From the NCBI RefSeq assembly GCF_017939615.1, contig NZ_JAGKSR010000001.1, positions 2,903,185 through 2,967,184 on the forward strand: 64,000 bases of DNA, in the 5' to 3' direction. Position numbers and translations under genes: made by a program. Origin of the DNA: Microbacterium sp. BLY. Its GTDB lineage: Bacteria; Actinomycetota; Actinomycetes; Actinomycetales; Microbacteriaceae. Under the pieces are notes generated by a model. The model was given only the letters and a program-made list of their open reading frames with translations, was not told the origin of the DNA and searched no databases. This document shows, piece by piece, positions 20,579-30,400 of the stretch; the stretch's first letter is position 1; every line of letters begins with the position of its first letter.

Positions 20579-21697
20579 TCACAGGCCGCGCATCGTGATG
20601 AGGCCGGTCGTCCAGCCGCGCAGTGGCGGAGAGCCGAGCGCACGCACCAGTCCCTCGCGGGCGACCGCCACCGGCGCGACCACCGGGGAGCCCATCGCCA
20701 TGAAGAACGCGGAACGCCGCTGCGCTCTCCCCGCGGAGCGCCGGACACCCCGGGCGAAGCCGTCGAGGAGAGGAAGGGCCTGGGGATCGGTCCCGCGCAG
20801 CGCGGCGGCGAGACGGAGGGCGTCCGCCCAGCCGAGGTTCATGCCCTGCCCGCCGATCGGACTCACCTCGTGCGCGGAGTCCCCGAGGAGCACCACGCGA
20901 CCGCGGTGCACTCGGCGGGCCGCATGCTGGGCCGCGCGGAAAGACGACACCGCGGCCCGGGGGTCCCCCTCGACCCGCTCCCCGGTGCGGTGCGCGACCA
21001 TGGCGGCCAGCTCGGCCGCCGAGGACACGGTCTGACCGGAGCCCGTCCGCACCACCCAGCGACGCCGACCTCCCGGCAGCGGGAACGACTCGACCAGCCC
21101 TTCCGATTCGAAGAACAGCACGGCACGATCGTCCTCGGGCGCATCGACATCGAGCATCGTGTAGGTCGCGGCCCCGGGCCGGGAGACCCACCCGGCACCG
21201 AATGCCGCACGCAGCCGGCTCCGCACGCCGTCGGCGACGATCACGACGGACGCCGTCTCCTCCCGCCGGCCCCATGCGTCGTGGATCCCGACGCGGACGA
21301 AGGGACCGACGTCCCGCACGGATCGGACGGCGGACCCGGGTCGCAGCGCCTCGGGCTGCAGCTCCCGGAGTCGGGTGCGCAGCAGCCCTTCCGTGCGCGG
21401 CTGCGCGAGCGTGAGGATGGGGCGTTCCGCCGGGAAGGTCAGCGACGCGAGGCATCGACCGCGGCTGCGCACCTCGCCACCCGACAGCCGGAGAGCCTCG
21501 GCGCGCACGCCGGCGCCCACCCCCGCCGCATCGAGGGCGTCGAGCCCCGGACGGTGGATGCCGATGGCCCGCGTCCGCGTGCCTGGCCCGGTGCGGCGCT
21601 CGCACACCCGCACCCGGCGCCCGTCCTGCGCCAGGAGGCAGGCGACGAGCAGGCCCACGGGACCGCCGCCGACGATCAGGACGTCATGGTCGGCCAT
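20579..21697 (-). CDS. FAD-dependent monooxygenase-like oxidoreductase (type III PKS cluster)
   Basis: A 372-residue flavoprotein of the p-hydroxybenzoate hydroxylase fold. It has an N-terminal GGGPVGLLVA (FAD), TRTRAIGIHRPGLDAL, and the second FAD motif VVLLGDSAHEVSPIGGQGMNLGWADA. It is the third gene of an overlapping operon with a methyltransferase and a type III polyketide synthase (start overlaps the previous stop by 14 bases). It therefore likely hydroxylates the polyketide product, as SrsC does for Streptomyces phenolic lipids. The substrate is inferred. Confidence 0.87.
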   Translation of the reverse strand: MADHDVLIVGGGPVGLLVACLLAQDGRRVRVCERRTGPGTRTRAIGIHRPGLDALDAAGVGAGVRAEALRLSGGEVRSRGRCLASLTFPAERPILTLAQPRTEGLLRTRLRELQPEALRPGSAVRSVRDVGPFVRVGIHDAWGRREETASVVIVADGVRSRLRAAFGAGWVSRPGAATYTMLDVDAPEDDRAVLFFESEGLVESFPLPGGRRRWVVRTGSGQTVSSAAELAAMVAHRTGERVEGDPRAAVSSFRAAQHAARRVHRGRVVLLGDSAHEVSPIGGQGMNLGWADALRLAAALRGTDPQALPLLDGFARGVRRSAGRAQRRSAFFMAMGSPVVAPVAVAREGLVRALGSPPLRGWTTGLITMRGL

Positions 21698-22409
21698 CCG
21701 CCGCCTCCCAGCGCAGTTCGAGCCGCGCCGGCAGGTGCGACCGCACCTCCCAGCCCGACGGGACGACCGCCGCGAGCTCGTCCGGCGTATAGGAGCGCCG
21801 GATGCTCAGGAGGCCGTCGACCCGGATGAACGAGCCCGCGAGGGCGTTGCGCGCCAGAGGCCAGGTGCCCGCGGCGAAAGCCGTGTACGCCAGGCGGCTG
21901 CGCGCGATGTCGTGATGGGAGATGAGGCCGCGGGGACCGGCCAGCGCCCGGGAGTCCTCGAGGACCGTGCGCAGCGCCCCCGCGTCGAGATGATGGAGGA
22001 CGTGGTTGGACAGCACCACATCGTAGGTGTCCCCTTCCGCCACGAGGTCGCCGGAGAAGGCATGGCGATAGCGGATGCCCGCACCGTCGTCATGCGCGGA
22101 GGCCCAGCGCACCGCCCGCTCGTCGGCATCGAGCGCGGTGATGTCGGCCTGCAGCCCGTCCCGACGCAACCGCCGGACCAGATCCCGGCACAGATCGCCC
22201 CCTCCCGCGCCGATGTCCAAAACCCGCACCCGGCGGCCGGACGCCGCCCGGGGACGGATGTCTCGTCGGTAGAGACGCCCGGGACGGGACACGACCGCGT
22301 TCACCGCGCCGAAGCGCTGATACGTGCGGCCGAGCGCCTCGTCGTCCGCGTCGGGATCATCCATGAGCTCGACGATGTCGACCGCGCGCGTCGAGAGGTC
22401 CACGGTCAC
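21684..22409 (-). CDS. class I SAM-dependent methyltransferase (type III PKS cluster)
   Basis: A 241-residue methyltransferase with a Rossmann motif I VLDIGAGGGDLCRDL and LSNHVLHHLD. GTG 22409 overlaps the polyketide synthase stop (GTGA), and its own stop overlaps the oxidoreductase start, so all three are translationally coupled. It probably O- or C-methylates the type III PKS product. It differs from the isoprenylcysteine-type methyltransferase SrsB of Streptomyces, so the tailoring may differ. Confidence 0.87.
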   Translation of the reverse strand: MTVDLSTRAVDIVELMDDPDADDEALGRTYQRFGAVNAVVSRPGRLYRRDIRPRAASGRRVRVLDIGAGGGDLCRDLVRRLRRDGLQADITALDADERAVRWASAHDDGAGIRYRHAFSGDLVAEGDTYDVVLSNHVLHHLDAGALRTVLEDSRALAGPRGLISHHDIARSRLAYTAFAAGTWPLARNALAGSFIRVDGLLSIRRSYTPDELAAVVPSGWEVRSHLPARLELRWEAADGRP

Positions 22410-23563
22410 GAGGCGGCGGCGACCACGGTAAGCAGCGCGCTCTCGGCAGTGAGGCCCGGCCCGAAGGCCATCGCCGCGACCCGGTCGCCGGGCTCCGCGC
22501 CTTCCTGCTCGAGGATGCGCTTCAGGACGAACAGCACGGTCGCGCTGGACATGTTCCCGAACCGGCGGAGGGTCTCCCGCGCCGGACGCAGTTGCACGTC
22601 ACTCAGGGTCAGCCGCTCCTGGACGCGGTCGAGGATGCTCCGACCGCCGGGGTGGATGGCCCAATGGCGCACGCGATCCCCCACGCGCCCCGCGGCGAAG
22701 GCCTCGGCCAGGGCGTCCTCCCGGCCGTAGAGCGGAGTCAGCGCCCCGATGATCGACTCTCCGATGATCTGCGGGACGGCGGTCGAGAGGATCATCTCGA
22801 ATCCGGAGTCGCCGATCGTCCATGCCATGTCGTCCACGCCCTCGGGAACGATCGCGGTGTGGAAGCCGTCCAGCCGGAGCGCGGGGACGGTCGTGGGGAG
22901 GTCCCGCGCCGTCACGATGCCGGCGGCCGCCCCGTCGGCGAACAGAGAGGACGCCACGATGGTGTCCGGATCCTCGGAGGAACGGAGGTGCAGGGTGCAC
23001 AGTTCGACGCTGACCACGAGGACGACGGCCTCCTGATCGGCGGCGCAGAACTGCCCGGCGGCGCGGAGGGCCGGCATCGAGGCGTAGCAGCCCATGAAGC
23101 CGAAGTGATAGCGCTGGACGGCGTCCGACAGTCCGAGTCCGCGCACGATCTCGTACTCGGGTCCCGGAGCGTGGAAGCCGGTACAGGAGACCGTGATGAC
23201 GTGCGTCACGTCCTCGGGGCCCAGATCGGGGTCCGCCTCGAGGGCGCGGCGCGCGGCCTCGACGAAGAGGCGGGAGGCCTCGCGCGTGTAGACGTCGTTG
23301 CGCGCCTTCGTGCCCGGCGCCAGCAGGTGCCCGGAACCACGGTCGTAGAACAGCGGCTCCTCCGGGGCGGCGCCGTCGGCCAGTTCCGCGATCACGGTGT
23401 GCCGCGTGTCGATGCCGGAGACGTTGAACGAGGTCGCCACGATGCGCTGCGCCAGACGCCCCAGGTCGGGCTGCGCGGCGAAGACGTCCCGCACCTGCTC
23501 CTGGACGAGGACGGTCTCGGGGACGATCGTCTGCAGTGATCGGAGCACGGGCGGTCGACTCAT
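22406..23563 (-). CDS. type III polyketide synthase (chalcone-synthase fold)
   Basis: A homodimeric ketosynthase that extends a starter acyl-CoA with malonyl-CoA and cyclises it. The 385 residues include VSCTGFHAPG with the catalytic Cys (about 127), GFMGCYASMPALR, WAIHPGGRSIL (His) and RFGNMSSATVLFVL (Asn), completing the Cys-His-Asn triad. ATG 23563 is used; an in-frame TTG at 23575 is possible. It heads a three-gene operon. A phenolic lipid or pyrone product is likely by analogy with Streptomyces srsA. Confidence 0.93.
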   Translation of the reverse strand: MSRPPVLRSLQTIVPETVLVQEQVRDVFAAQPDLGRLAQRIVATSFNVSGIDTRHTVIAELADGAAPEEPLFYDRGSGHLLAPGTKARNDVYTREASRLFVEAARRALEADPDLGPEDVTHVITVSCTGFHAPGPEYEIVRGLGLSDAVQRYHFGFMGCYASMPALRAAGQFCAADQEAVVLVVSVELCTLHLRSSEDPDTIVASSLFADGAAAGIVTARDLPTTVPALRLDGFHTAIVPEGVDDMAWTIGDSGFEMILSTAVPQIIGESIIGALTPLYGREDALAEAFAAGRVGDRVRHWAIHPGGRSILDRVQERLTLSDVQLRPARETLRRFGNMSSATVLFVLKRILEQEGAEPGDRVAAMAFGPGLTAESALLTVVAAAS

Positions 23564-23625
23564 GTCGTCACTCAATCACCCCGGCGCCATCAGCGGAAAG
23601 GGGTTGCGCCGGAATGGCGCGCCGC

Positions 23626-24240
23626 CTAGAACCCGAGAGCGCGGGCGAGCTTCGAGTCGGAGCCGGCACCGCGGCCGCCGACCGCACGCACCGCCTGCTC
23701 CACGGCGGCGAAGAACGCCGCACGCCCGGCTTCGTCGGACGGAGCCGCCGGCCCGAGCTCGACCTCCCACTCCCGCCATGTCCGGCGCGTGCCGCCGCGG
23801 AGGTCGGTGGCGCGCACGTGGTCGTCGACGAACTCCGCCAGCACGCCACCGGGCCCGGTGAGCAGGTAGGCCGTGCGGTCGTTCTCGATGCGTGCGAGGG
23901 GCTCCAGAGGCGCGGTCGTCCACTCGGCGATCGCTTCGAGCACCGGGGCGGGGATCCCCTCGTCATCGCCGAGGGGCCACCCGAGCTCCAGGCGACCGTC
24001 ACCCTGCCGGGGACCTTTGACGTGCCACCCCTCGTCGGGTCCGCCGGAGCGGCGACGCAGCGCGACGCCCGCGCGGGCGAGCGTCCCTGTCGCGGTGTCG
24101 AGGTAACGGGCGTCGAGCGCGCGATGCTCGCCGGGCGAGACCGCGTCCACCCCGGGGACCGTCGTCCAGTCCGGCAGCGGGGTCGCGTCGTCGACGTCGT
24201 ACTTGCGCTCGACCTCGACGGTGCGGGAGGGCTCAGTCAT
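23626..24240 (-). CDS. CYTH-domain protein (triphosphate tunnel metalloenzyme)
   Basis: A 204-residue CYTH protein. The signature ExExK is present as E9-V-E11-R-K13, and the alternating charged strands (ALDARYLDT, VALRRRSGG, WHVKGPR, RIENDRTAYLL, LAEFVDDHV, WREWEVELG) form the expected metal- and phosphate-lined tunnel. The family hydrolyses or binds triphosphates such as thiamine triphosphate or tripolyphosphate. The ATG overlaps the stop of the upstream small gene by 8 bases. Confidence 0.9.
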   Translation of the reverse strand: MTEPSRTVEVERKYDVDDATPLPDWTTVPGVDAVSPGEHRALDARYLDTATGTLARAGVALRRRSGGPDEGWHVKGPRQGDGRLELGWPLGDDEGIPAPVLEAIAEWTTAPLEPLARIENDRTAYLLTGPGGVLAEFVDDHVRATDLRGGTRRTWREWEVELGPAAPSDEAGRAAFFAAVEQAVRAVGGRGAGSDSKLARALGF

Positions 24241-24445
24241 CCTCGAGCGTGAGGTCTTCGAGGGCCTCTTCGAACCAGTAGTCGATCTCGGTGGGACCGT
24301 CGCCCTCCCCGGTGTTCTGCGGTTCGCCGCGGCGGTTGTACACCACCTGCGTCTCGCTGTAGGGGACGATCAGCTTGTCGTCCGCGTCGCCGAGGGGGAT
24401 GATCTGCCCGTCCAGCGGGCCGCCGTGAAGTCGTGCGAGTGCCAT
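24233..24445 (-). CDS. small conserved hypothetical protein, 70 aa
   Basis: A 70-residue acidic protein beginning MALARLHGGPLDGQIIPLGD, followed by YSETQVVYNRRGE and an acidic tail WFEEALEDLTLEDD. I do not recognise a characterised family. TACCCT lies 6 bases before the ATG, so it is leaderless, and it is coupled to the CYTH gene by an 8-base overlap. The HGGPLDGQ motif suggests a small beta-rich fold, but no function can be given. Confidence 0.82.
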   Translation of the reverse strand: MALARLHGGPLDGQIIPLGDADDKLIVPYSETQVVYNRRGEPQNTGEGDGPTEIDYWFEEALEDLTLEDD

Positions 24446-24492
24446 GTGCTCAGGGTAGCGCCGCCCTCCCCCTTTGGTCGCGACCTGCGCGG

Positions 24493-24963
24493 TCAGCCGC
24501 CGACGACCCCGAGGATCGCCCCCGCGATCATCCACGGGCCGAAGGCGATGCGGGTGTGCCGGTCGGCCCGACCGGCGGCGAGCAGCACGAGGGCATACGC
24601 CGCGCCGAGCACGAAGGCGGACGAGGCGCCGAGGGCGAAGGCGCCCCAACCGTGCCACCCCAGGAGCAGGCCGATCACGAGGGCGAGCTTCACGTCCCCT
24701 CCGCCCATTCCCGCCCGGCTGAGCATCCGCAGCACCGCGTAAAACCCTCCGAGCGCGAGGGCCCCGAGCACGCCTCGGCCGAGCGGGGCCGCCTCCCCCG
24801 TCACGACCGCATCCGCGGCGAGGACGAGGAGCAGCAGGGACAGGGTGGGCAGCACGATGCGATTCGGGAGTCGGTGCGTGCGGGCATCGATCGCGGTCAG
24901 CAGGATGCCGACCGCGAGGAGCCCGCCGTGCACCAGCCCGAGGAGGGCGAGACGGAGGTCCAT
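24493..24963 (-). CDS. A24-type prepilin peptidase-like membrane protein
   Basis: An aspartic membrane peptidase of 156 residues, the short form lacking the N-terminal methylase domain. The paired aspartates are D26 in IDARTHRLPN and D90 in GMGGGDVKLA (the GxGD-like motif), within about five to six hydrophobic segments. In actinobacteria such enzymes process type IV/Tad pilins; no pilin genes are in the window. ATG 24963 has TAGCCT 6 bases before it. Confidence 0.85.
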   Translation of the reverse strand: MDLRLALLGLVHGGLLAVGILLTAIDARTHRLPNRIVLPTLSLLLLVLAADAVVTGEAAPLGRGVLGALALGGFYAVLRMLSRAGMGGGDVKLALVIGLLLGWHGWGAFALGASSAFVLGAAYALVLLAAGRADRHTRIAFGPWMIAGAILGVVGG

Positions 24964-25023
24964 CCCGGCAGGCTAGAGAGATCCTGGGCGTCGCGGAGCG
25001 GCCTGTGGACAACAGCTCTCGCG

Positions 25024-25083
25024 ATGTCGGATGTACGAACTAGCGTCGATCAGGTCACTTGCTTTATTCGTACATATCTTCGA
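25024..25083 (+). promoter_or_regulatory. DNA-damage promoter of imuA: PafBC-like motif plus LexA-like box
   Basis: At 25024-25046 the sequence ATGTCGGAT-N8-TAGCGT follows the RecA-NDp/PafBC consensus (TTGTCRGTG-N8-TANNNT), with the 8-base spacing exact. At 25068-25083 TCGTAC-ATAT-CTTCGA differs from the actinobacterial LexA box TCGAAC-N4-GTTCGA at two positions. Both kinds of control are known for the mycobacterial mutasome genes. Confidence 0.6.
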
Positions 25084-25093
25084 GGATGGACAC

Positions 25094-25879
25094 ATGGGGA
25101 TCGGGCTCGATGCGATGACCGCGCTCTCTCCGACCAGCGACACCCGCGCCGGAGAGGTCCTGCGACTGCGCCGCGAGATCAGCCGGATGCAGCGACGCCG
25201 CAGCGATCATGCCCTCCTCCCCCTCGACCCCGCTTTCGCCGCGCTGCTGCCCGACGAAGGACTGCAGACGGGCACCTCGTACACCGTCTCCCCCTCGCCC
25301 GCCCTCGTGCTGGCCCTGCTCAGCGCCGCCTCCGGCCGGGGGCACTGGTGCGCGGTGATCGGCATGCCCACTCTGGGTGTCGAGGCCGCCGCCGCCTACG
25401 GCATCGATCTGAGCCGGCTGATCCTCGTCCCCGACCCGGGAGACCGTTGGCTCGCGGCCACCTCTGCGCTGGCCGAGGTGGTGCCGCTCCTCGTCGCGCA
25501 ACCGTCCACGAGAGCGCGCGATGCCGATGTCTCCCGACTGAGCGCGCGCCTGCGCGACCGTGGGGCCACCCTTCTCGTGGCCGAGGAGCCGGGTGCGGGG
25601 CGCTGGGCGCAGAGCGAAGGGAGCATCCGCCTCCACGACCCCGACTGGCACGGGCTCGGTGAAGGGTGGGGGCTGCTGTCGGAATGCACGGTGACGGTCA
25701 CCGCACGGACCAGGCACAGTCCCCGCGCGACGAGCGTGCGGGTGCTTCTGCCGGGTGGGCAGGGAGCCGTGGAGACCGCGGCCACCGAGCTGACCGCTCT
25801 GCCGACCCTCTCCCCGCCGATGGCGGACGCCGCTGCGACGGCACCGTCCGAACTCCTCTACTGGGCGGAGGCAGGATGA
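25094..25879 (+). CDS. imuA: mutasome accessory protein ImuA'
   Basis: A RecA-like accessory factor of translesion synthesis, 261 residues. It shows remnants of a RecA fold (LALLSAASGRGHWCAVIGMPTLGVEAAAAYGIDLSRLILVPDPGDRWL) but no Walker A GKT, as is usual for ImuA'. In M. tuberculosis (Rv3395c) it is part of the DnaE2-ImuB mutasome. ATG 25094 starts at the conserved N-terminal helix; its stop overlaps the imuB start (ATGA). Confidence 0.88.
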   Translation: MGIGLDAMTALSPTSDTRAGEVLRLRREISRMQRRRSDHALLPLDPAFAALLPDEGLQTGTSYTVSPSPALVLALLSAASGRGHWCAVIGMPTLGVEAAAAYGIDLSRLILVPDPGDRWLAATSALAEVVPLLVAQPSTRARDADVSRLSARLRDRGATLLVAEEPGAGRWAQSEGSIRLHDPDWHGLGEGWGLLSECTVTVTARTRHSPRATSVRVLLPGGQGAVETAATELTALPTLSPPMADAAATAPSELLYWAEAG

Positions 25880-27414
25880 ACGCCCCGCTCCGCGTCCTCG
25901 TGCTCTGGTTCCCCGACTGGCCGCTGCGCGCGGCGCTGGGTGGCGGGCATCCGCACCCGCCGACGGCCCTGGTGCAGGCGAACACGGTCGTCGCCTGCAC
26001 CGCTTCGGCCCGCGCGCACGGGGTGCGGACGGGTCAGCGCCGTCGCGTCGCCCAGGGCCTCCTCTCCTCCCTGCAGGTCCTTCCCCACGACGCCGAGCGG
26101 GATGAACGCGCCTTCACCCCGGTGCTGCAGCTCATCGAGAAGCACGCGCCGGGAGTCACGCTGCTGCGCCCGGGACTCGCGATCCTCCGCGCCCGCGGCA
26201 TCGCCCGCTACCACGGCGGAGAGGCCGAGGCGGGGGCGGCGCTGTCCGCGATCCTCTCCGCAGCCGGCTTCCCCGAAGTGCGCGTCGGTATCGCCGACGG
26301 CCCCTTCACCGCAGAGATCGCTGCCCGGGGCACCGCGTCCTGCACCGTGGTCCCGCCGGGCGAGTCGAGGGGGTTCCTGGCCCCATACCCCGTCCAGGTG
26401 CTCCGCGACGAGCAGCTGAGCGACCTCCTCCTCCGTCTCGGCGTACGCACCCTGGGTGAGTTCACCGCGCTCGCCCCGCTCGACGTACGCGACCGCTTCG
26501 GCGAGCACGGCGCCCGACTGCAGGCGCTCGCCGCCGGCGCCGACTCCCGGCCCCTGACCCCTCGACCACCCGATCCCGAGCTCGCCCGGAGCATCGAGTT
26601 CGAGTCGCCCCTCGGAGGCGCGGACCAAGTGGCCTTCGCCGTGCGGCAGACCGCCGACGCCGTGATGCTCGCGTTGGCGGACGCGTCGGTCGTGTGCACC
26701 GAGGTGCGGATCGACCTGACCGATGATGACGGCACGGTCCACTCCCGGACGTGGTTGCATCCGACGAGCTTCGACGCCGCCGATCTCGTGGACCGCGTGC
26801 GCTGGCAGCTGGAAGCGCTGGCAGCCCGCAACGCCCGCGAGCCCGTCGACGAGGCCCGGGCGTTCGGAGGCATCGTGGCCGCCCGGCTGCTCCCCGTCGC
26901 CGTGGACGACGCCGCCCACCATCAGCCCGGGCTCTTCGGTTCCGGCACCGACGAACGCCTGCATCACGCGGTCTCGCGGGTGCAGACCATGCTCGGTCAT
27001 GAGGGGGTCGTCACGGCGGCCCTCTCCGGAGGGCGCTGGCTCGCCGACCGTCAGGTGCTGACGCCGTGGGGAGAACGTGCGGTGCCGCCTCGCGACCCCC
27101 GCTCCCCCTGGCCGGGGAGCCTTCCCGATCCTCTTCCCTCCGAGGTGTTCCGACCGCCGCGTCCCATCGGGGTCGTCGCCGCGGACGGGAGCACGGTCGC
27201 CGTCGACGACCGTGGCGCCCTCTCACACGACCCCGCCCGGATCGACGGCGCCCTCGTGCAGGCCTGGGCCGGCCCCTGGCCCGTGCACGAACACCGCTGG
27301 AGCACGGACGGCGGCAAACGAGGACACCGGCTCCAGATCGTCGACGACCGCGATCGCGCCTGGCTGGTCTTCCGGGCCGGCGAGCGCTGGTGGGCCGAAG
27401 GGAGGTACCGCTGA
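25876..27414 (+). CDS. imuB: inactive Y-family polymerase homologue ImuB
   Basis: A 512-residue Y-family-like protein that recruits DnaE2 to the beta clamp. The N-terminus LRVLVLWFPDWPLRAALG replaces the catalytic DMDCFF-type motif, and the site of SIDEAYLD reads LAILRARGIARY, so both acidic pairs are missing, as expected for ImuB. The fingers/thumb (LLLRLGVRTLGEFTAL) and little-finger regions remain. Overlap with imuA (4 bases) and dnaE2 (1 base) makes a coupled three-gene cassette. Confidence 0.92.
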   Translation: MNAPLRVLVLWFPDWPLRAALGGGHPHPPTALVQANTVVACTASARAHGVRTGQRRRVAQGLLSSLQVLPHDAERDERAFTPVLQLIEKHAPGVTLLRPGLAILRARGIARYHGGEAEAGAALSAILSAAGFPEVRVGIADGPFTAEIAARGTASCTVVPPGESRGFLAPYPVQVLRDEQLSDLLLRLGVRTLGEFTALAPLDVRDRFGEHGARLQALAAGADSRPLTPRPPDPELARSIEFESPLGGADQVAFAVRQTADAVMLALADASVVCTEVRIDLTDDDGTVHSRTWLHPTSFDAADLVDRVRWQLEALAARNAREPVDEARAFGGIVAARLLPVAVDDAAHHQPGLFGSGTDERLHHAVSRVQTMLGHEGVVTAALSGGRWLADRQVLTPWGERAVPPRDPRSPWPGSLPDPLPSEVFRPPRPIGVVAADGSTVAVDDRGALSHDPARIDGALVQAWAGPWPVHEHRWSTDGGKRGHRLQIVDDRDRAWLVFRAGERWWAEGRYR

Positions 27415-30400
27415 TGGGCTGGCACAATCCGCCGCTGACCTGGGATCAGCTCGAACGCACCCTCAGCGGGGAGTCTGCTCCCGCGTCCGCACCGCCGGGG
27501 CTCCGTCCGGACCCCGGCCCCGTGAGCCGTCCCCGGAAGCGCGTCCCCCCTGCCCACCCGGAGCGTCCGGAGAAGGCTGTGCCCTATGCCGAGCTGCACG
27601 CGCACTCGTCGTACTCCTTCCTCGACGGGGCGTCCTCACCCGAAGACCTCCTCGCGGAGGCCGAACGCCTCGGCCTGAGCGCGCTCGCGCTCACCGACCA
27701 CGACGGGTTCTACGGCGCCGCACGGTTCGCCGAGCTTGCAGAGCTCATGGAGCTGCGACTGCAGACCGTGTACGGGGCCGAGCTCTCCCTCGACCTCCCT
27801 TCCTCCCCGCAGGGGGCCCCGGATCCGGCCGGTACGCATCTGCTCGTGCTCGCGCGCGGCCTCGAGGGATACCACCGCCTGTCGGGCGCGATCACCGCCG
27901 CGCAGCTGCGCGGCGGTGAGAAAGGACGTCCGGTCTATGACCTCGAGGACCTCGCTGCGACCGCCGACGGCCACTGGACGATCTTGACGGGCTGCCGCAA
28001 GGGCGCAGTACGGCGGGGCCTCGAGGCGGGAGACGCCGCCGCGCCGCTGCGCCGCCTCGTCGACCTCTTCGGGAGGGACAACGTCAGCGTCGAGCTCTTC
28101 GACCACGGCGACCCGCTGGACACGCGACGCAACGACGCCCTCGCCGACCTCGCCCGTCGGATGCGACTGCCCGTCGTGGCGACCAACAACGTGCACTACG
28201 CCCGTCCGGATCAGGCCCCTCTCGCCGAGGCGGTGGCCGCGGTCCGCGCGGTCCGGAGCATGGACGAGCTCGACGGCTGGCTGCCGGCCCACGGCGGGGC
28301 GCACCTGCGCAGCGGTGCGGAGATGACGGCGCGTTTCCGGCGGTACCCCGGCGCCATCTCCCACGGACTGGAACTGGCGGCGGCCTCCGCGTTCCCGCTG
28401 CGGATGGCGCGCCCCGCCCTGCCCCGACAGGACGTGCCGCCGGGGCACACGCCGATGAGCTGGCTGCGGCACCTGGTCTGGGACGCCGTCCCCACGAAGT
28501 ATCCCCGGCTGGATGCGGAGGGCCATCGGCGCATCCAGCGGGAACTCGACGTCATCGAAGAGAAGGACTTCCCCGGCTACTTCCTCATCGTGCACGGGAT
28601 CGTGGCGGAGGCCCGGCGACGCGGCATCCTCTGCCAGGGCCGAGGGTCCGCGGCGGCGAGCGCGGTGTGCTACCTCCTGGGCATCACCGCGGTCGATCCG
28701 ATCCTCTACCGTCTTCCCTTCGAGCGCTTCCTCGCCACCACGCGCACGGAGGAGCCGGACATCGACGTGGACTTCGACTCGCGGCGACGGGAGGAGATCA
28801 TCCAGTGGGTGTATCGGGAGTACGGCAGGGAACGCGCGGCGCAGGTGGCGAACGTCATCCAGTACCGACCGAAGAACGCGGTCCGCGACATGGCCAGGGC
28901 TCTCGGGCACTCTCCGGGGCAGCAGGACTCCTGGTCACGACAGGTGGACGGCTGGGGGTCGGGACTGGAGCCGGTCGACGGCCATGACATCCCCGACACG
29001 GTGCTCGACTACGCGGGCGAGCTGCTGAAGGCGCCCCGACATCTGGGTATCCATTCGGGTGGCATGGTGCTCACCGCCCGCCCGGTGGGTGAGGTGGTGC
29101 CGGTGGAACACGCGCGCATGGAGGATCGCACCGTCATCCAGTGGGACAAGGACGACGCCGCCTTCATGGGGTTGGTGAAGTTCGATCTGCTGGGCCTGGG
29201 CATGCTCGCGGCGCTGCAGCACTGCTTCGATCTCATCCGCGAGGCGACGGGCGAGGAGTGGACGCTGGAGACCCTGCCGAAGGAGGAGGCCGGCGTCTAC
29301 GACATGCTCTGCCGCGCCGATTCGATCGGTGTCTTCCAGGTGGAGTCCCGCGCACAGATCGGCCTGCTCCCGCGGCTGCAGCCGCGGCGCTTCTACGACC
29401 TCGCGATCCAGATCGCCCTCATCCGCCCCGGCCCCATCCAGGGCGGCGCCGTCCACCCGTTCGTCCGGCGGAAGATGGCGAAGGACAAGGTGGACGAGGC
29501 GAACAGGGAGCGGGAGGCCAGGGGCGAAGCGCCAGAGGAGTTCCCCATCCCGTATCCGCACAGCGACCTCGAGGACATCCTCGCCCGGACGCTGGGCATC
29601 CCCATCTTCCAGGAGCAGCTCATCCAGATGGCCACCGCTGTGGGCGACTGCACCGCTGATGAAGCGGATCTGCTGCGCCGCGCGATGGGGTCGAAGCGAG
29701 GTCTGGAGAAGATCGAGAAGGTGAGGGACAAGCTGTACGCGGGCATGGCCCGTCGCGGGCTCGTCGACGAGGCCGCCGACCGCATCTACGCGCAGATCCA
29801 GGCGTTCTCGAACTTCGGCTTCGCCGAATCCCATTCCCTGTCCTTCGCTCTGCTCGTCTACGCGAGCTCCTGGCTGAAGCTGCACTATCCGGCCGCCTTC
29901 CTCGCGGGCCTGCTGCGGTCGCAGCCGATGGGCTTCTACTCCCCCGCGACGCTCACGGCGGATGCCCGCCGGCACGGTGTGGAGGTCCGCCGGCCGGATC
30001 TCCATCTCTCCGGCGCCACCGAGACCCTCGAACCTCTCTCGCCGGACGCCGCAGGCGCGACCGGAAGGGATGACTGCCTGGCCGATCCGCAACCCCCTGT
30101 GCACCGGTTCGACCGGAGCGCCCCCGACGAGTCCGCTGCCCACCGGCGGGACGGGCGGTTCGCGGTGCGTCTGGGTCTCAGCGGCATCCGGGGAATCGGG
30201 GTGCCGATGGCGGAGCGCATCGTCGCCGAACGCGAGGCGCACGGCCCGTATCGCGATCTCCACGATCTCGTACGCCGGACCGATGCCACGGCCGCGCAGC
30301 TGGAGGCCCTAGCCACCGCCGGCGCCTTCACCTGTCTCGGACTGGAGCGTCGGGAGGCGATCTGGCTCGCCGGGGCCGCCGCAGAGGACCGCTCACGTTT

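Noticed and set aside
18447..21829. Two overlapping long frames opposite and across lpdA, the CopC gene and the oxidoreductase gene.
   Set aside because: They are low-complexity Arg/Gly/His shadows covering several well-supported genes on both strands and show no motifs.
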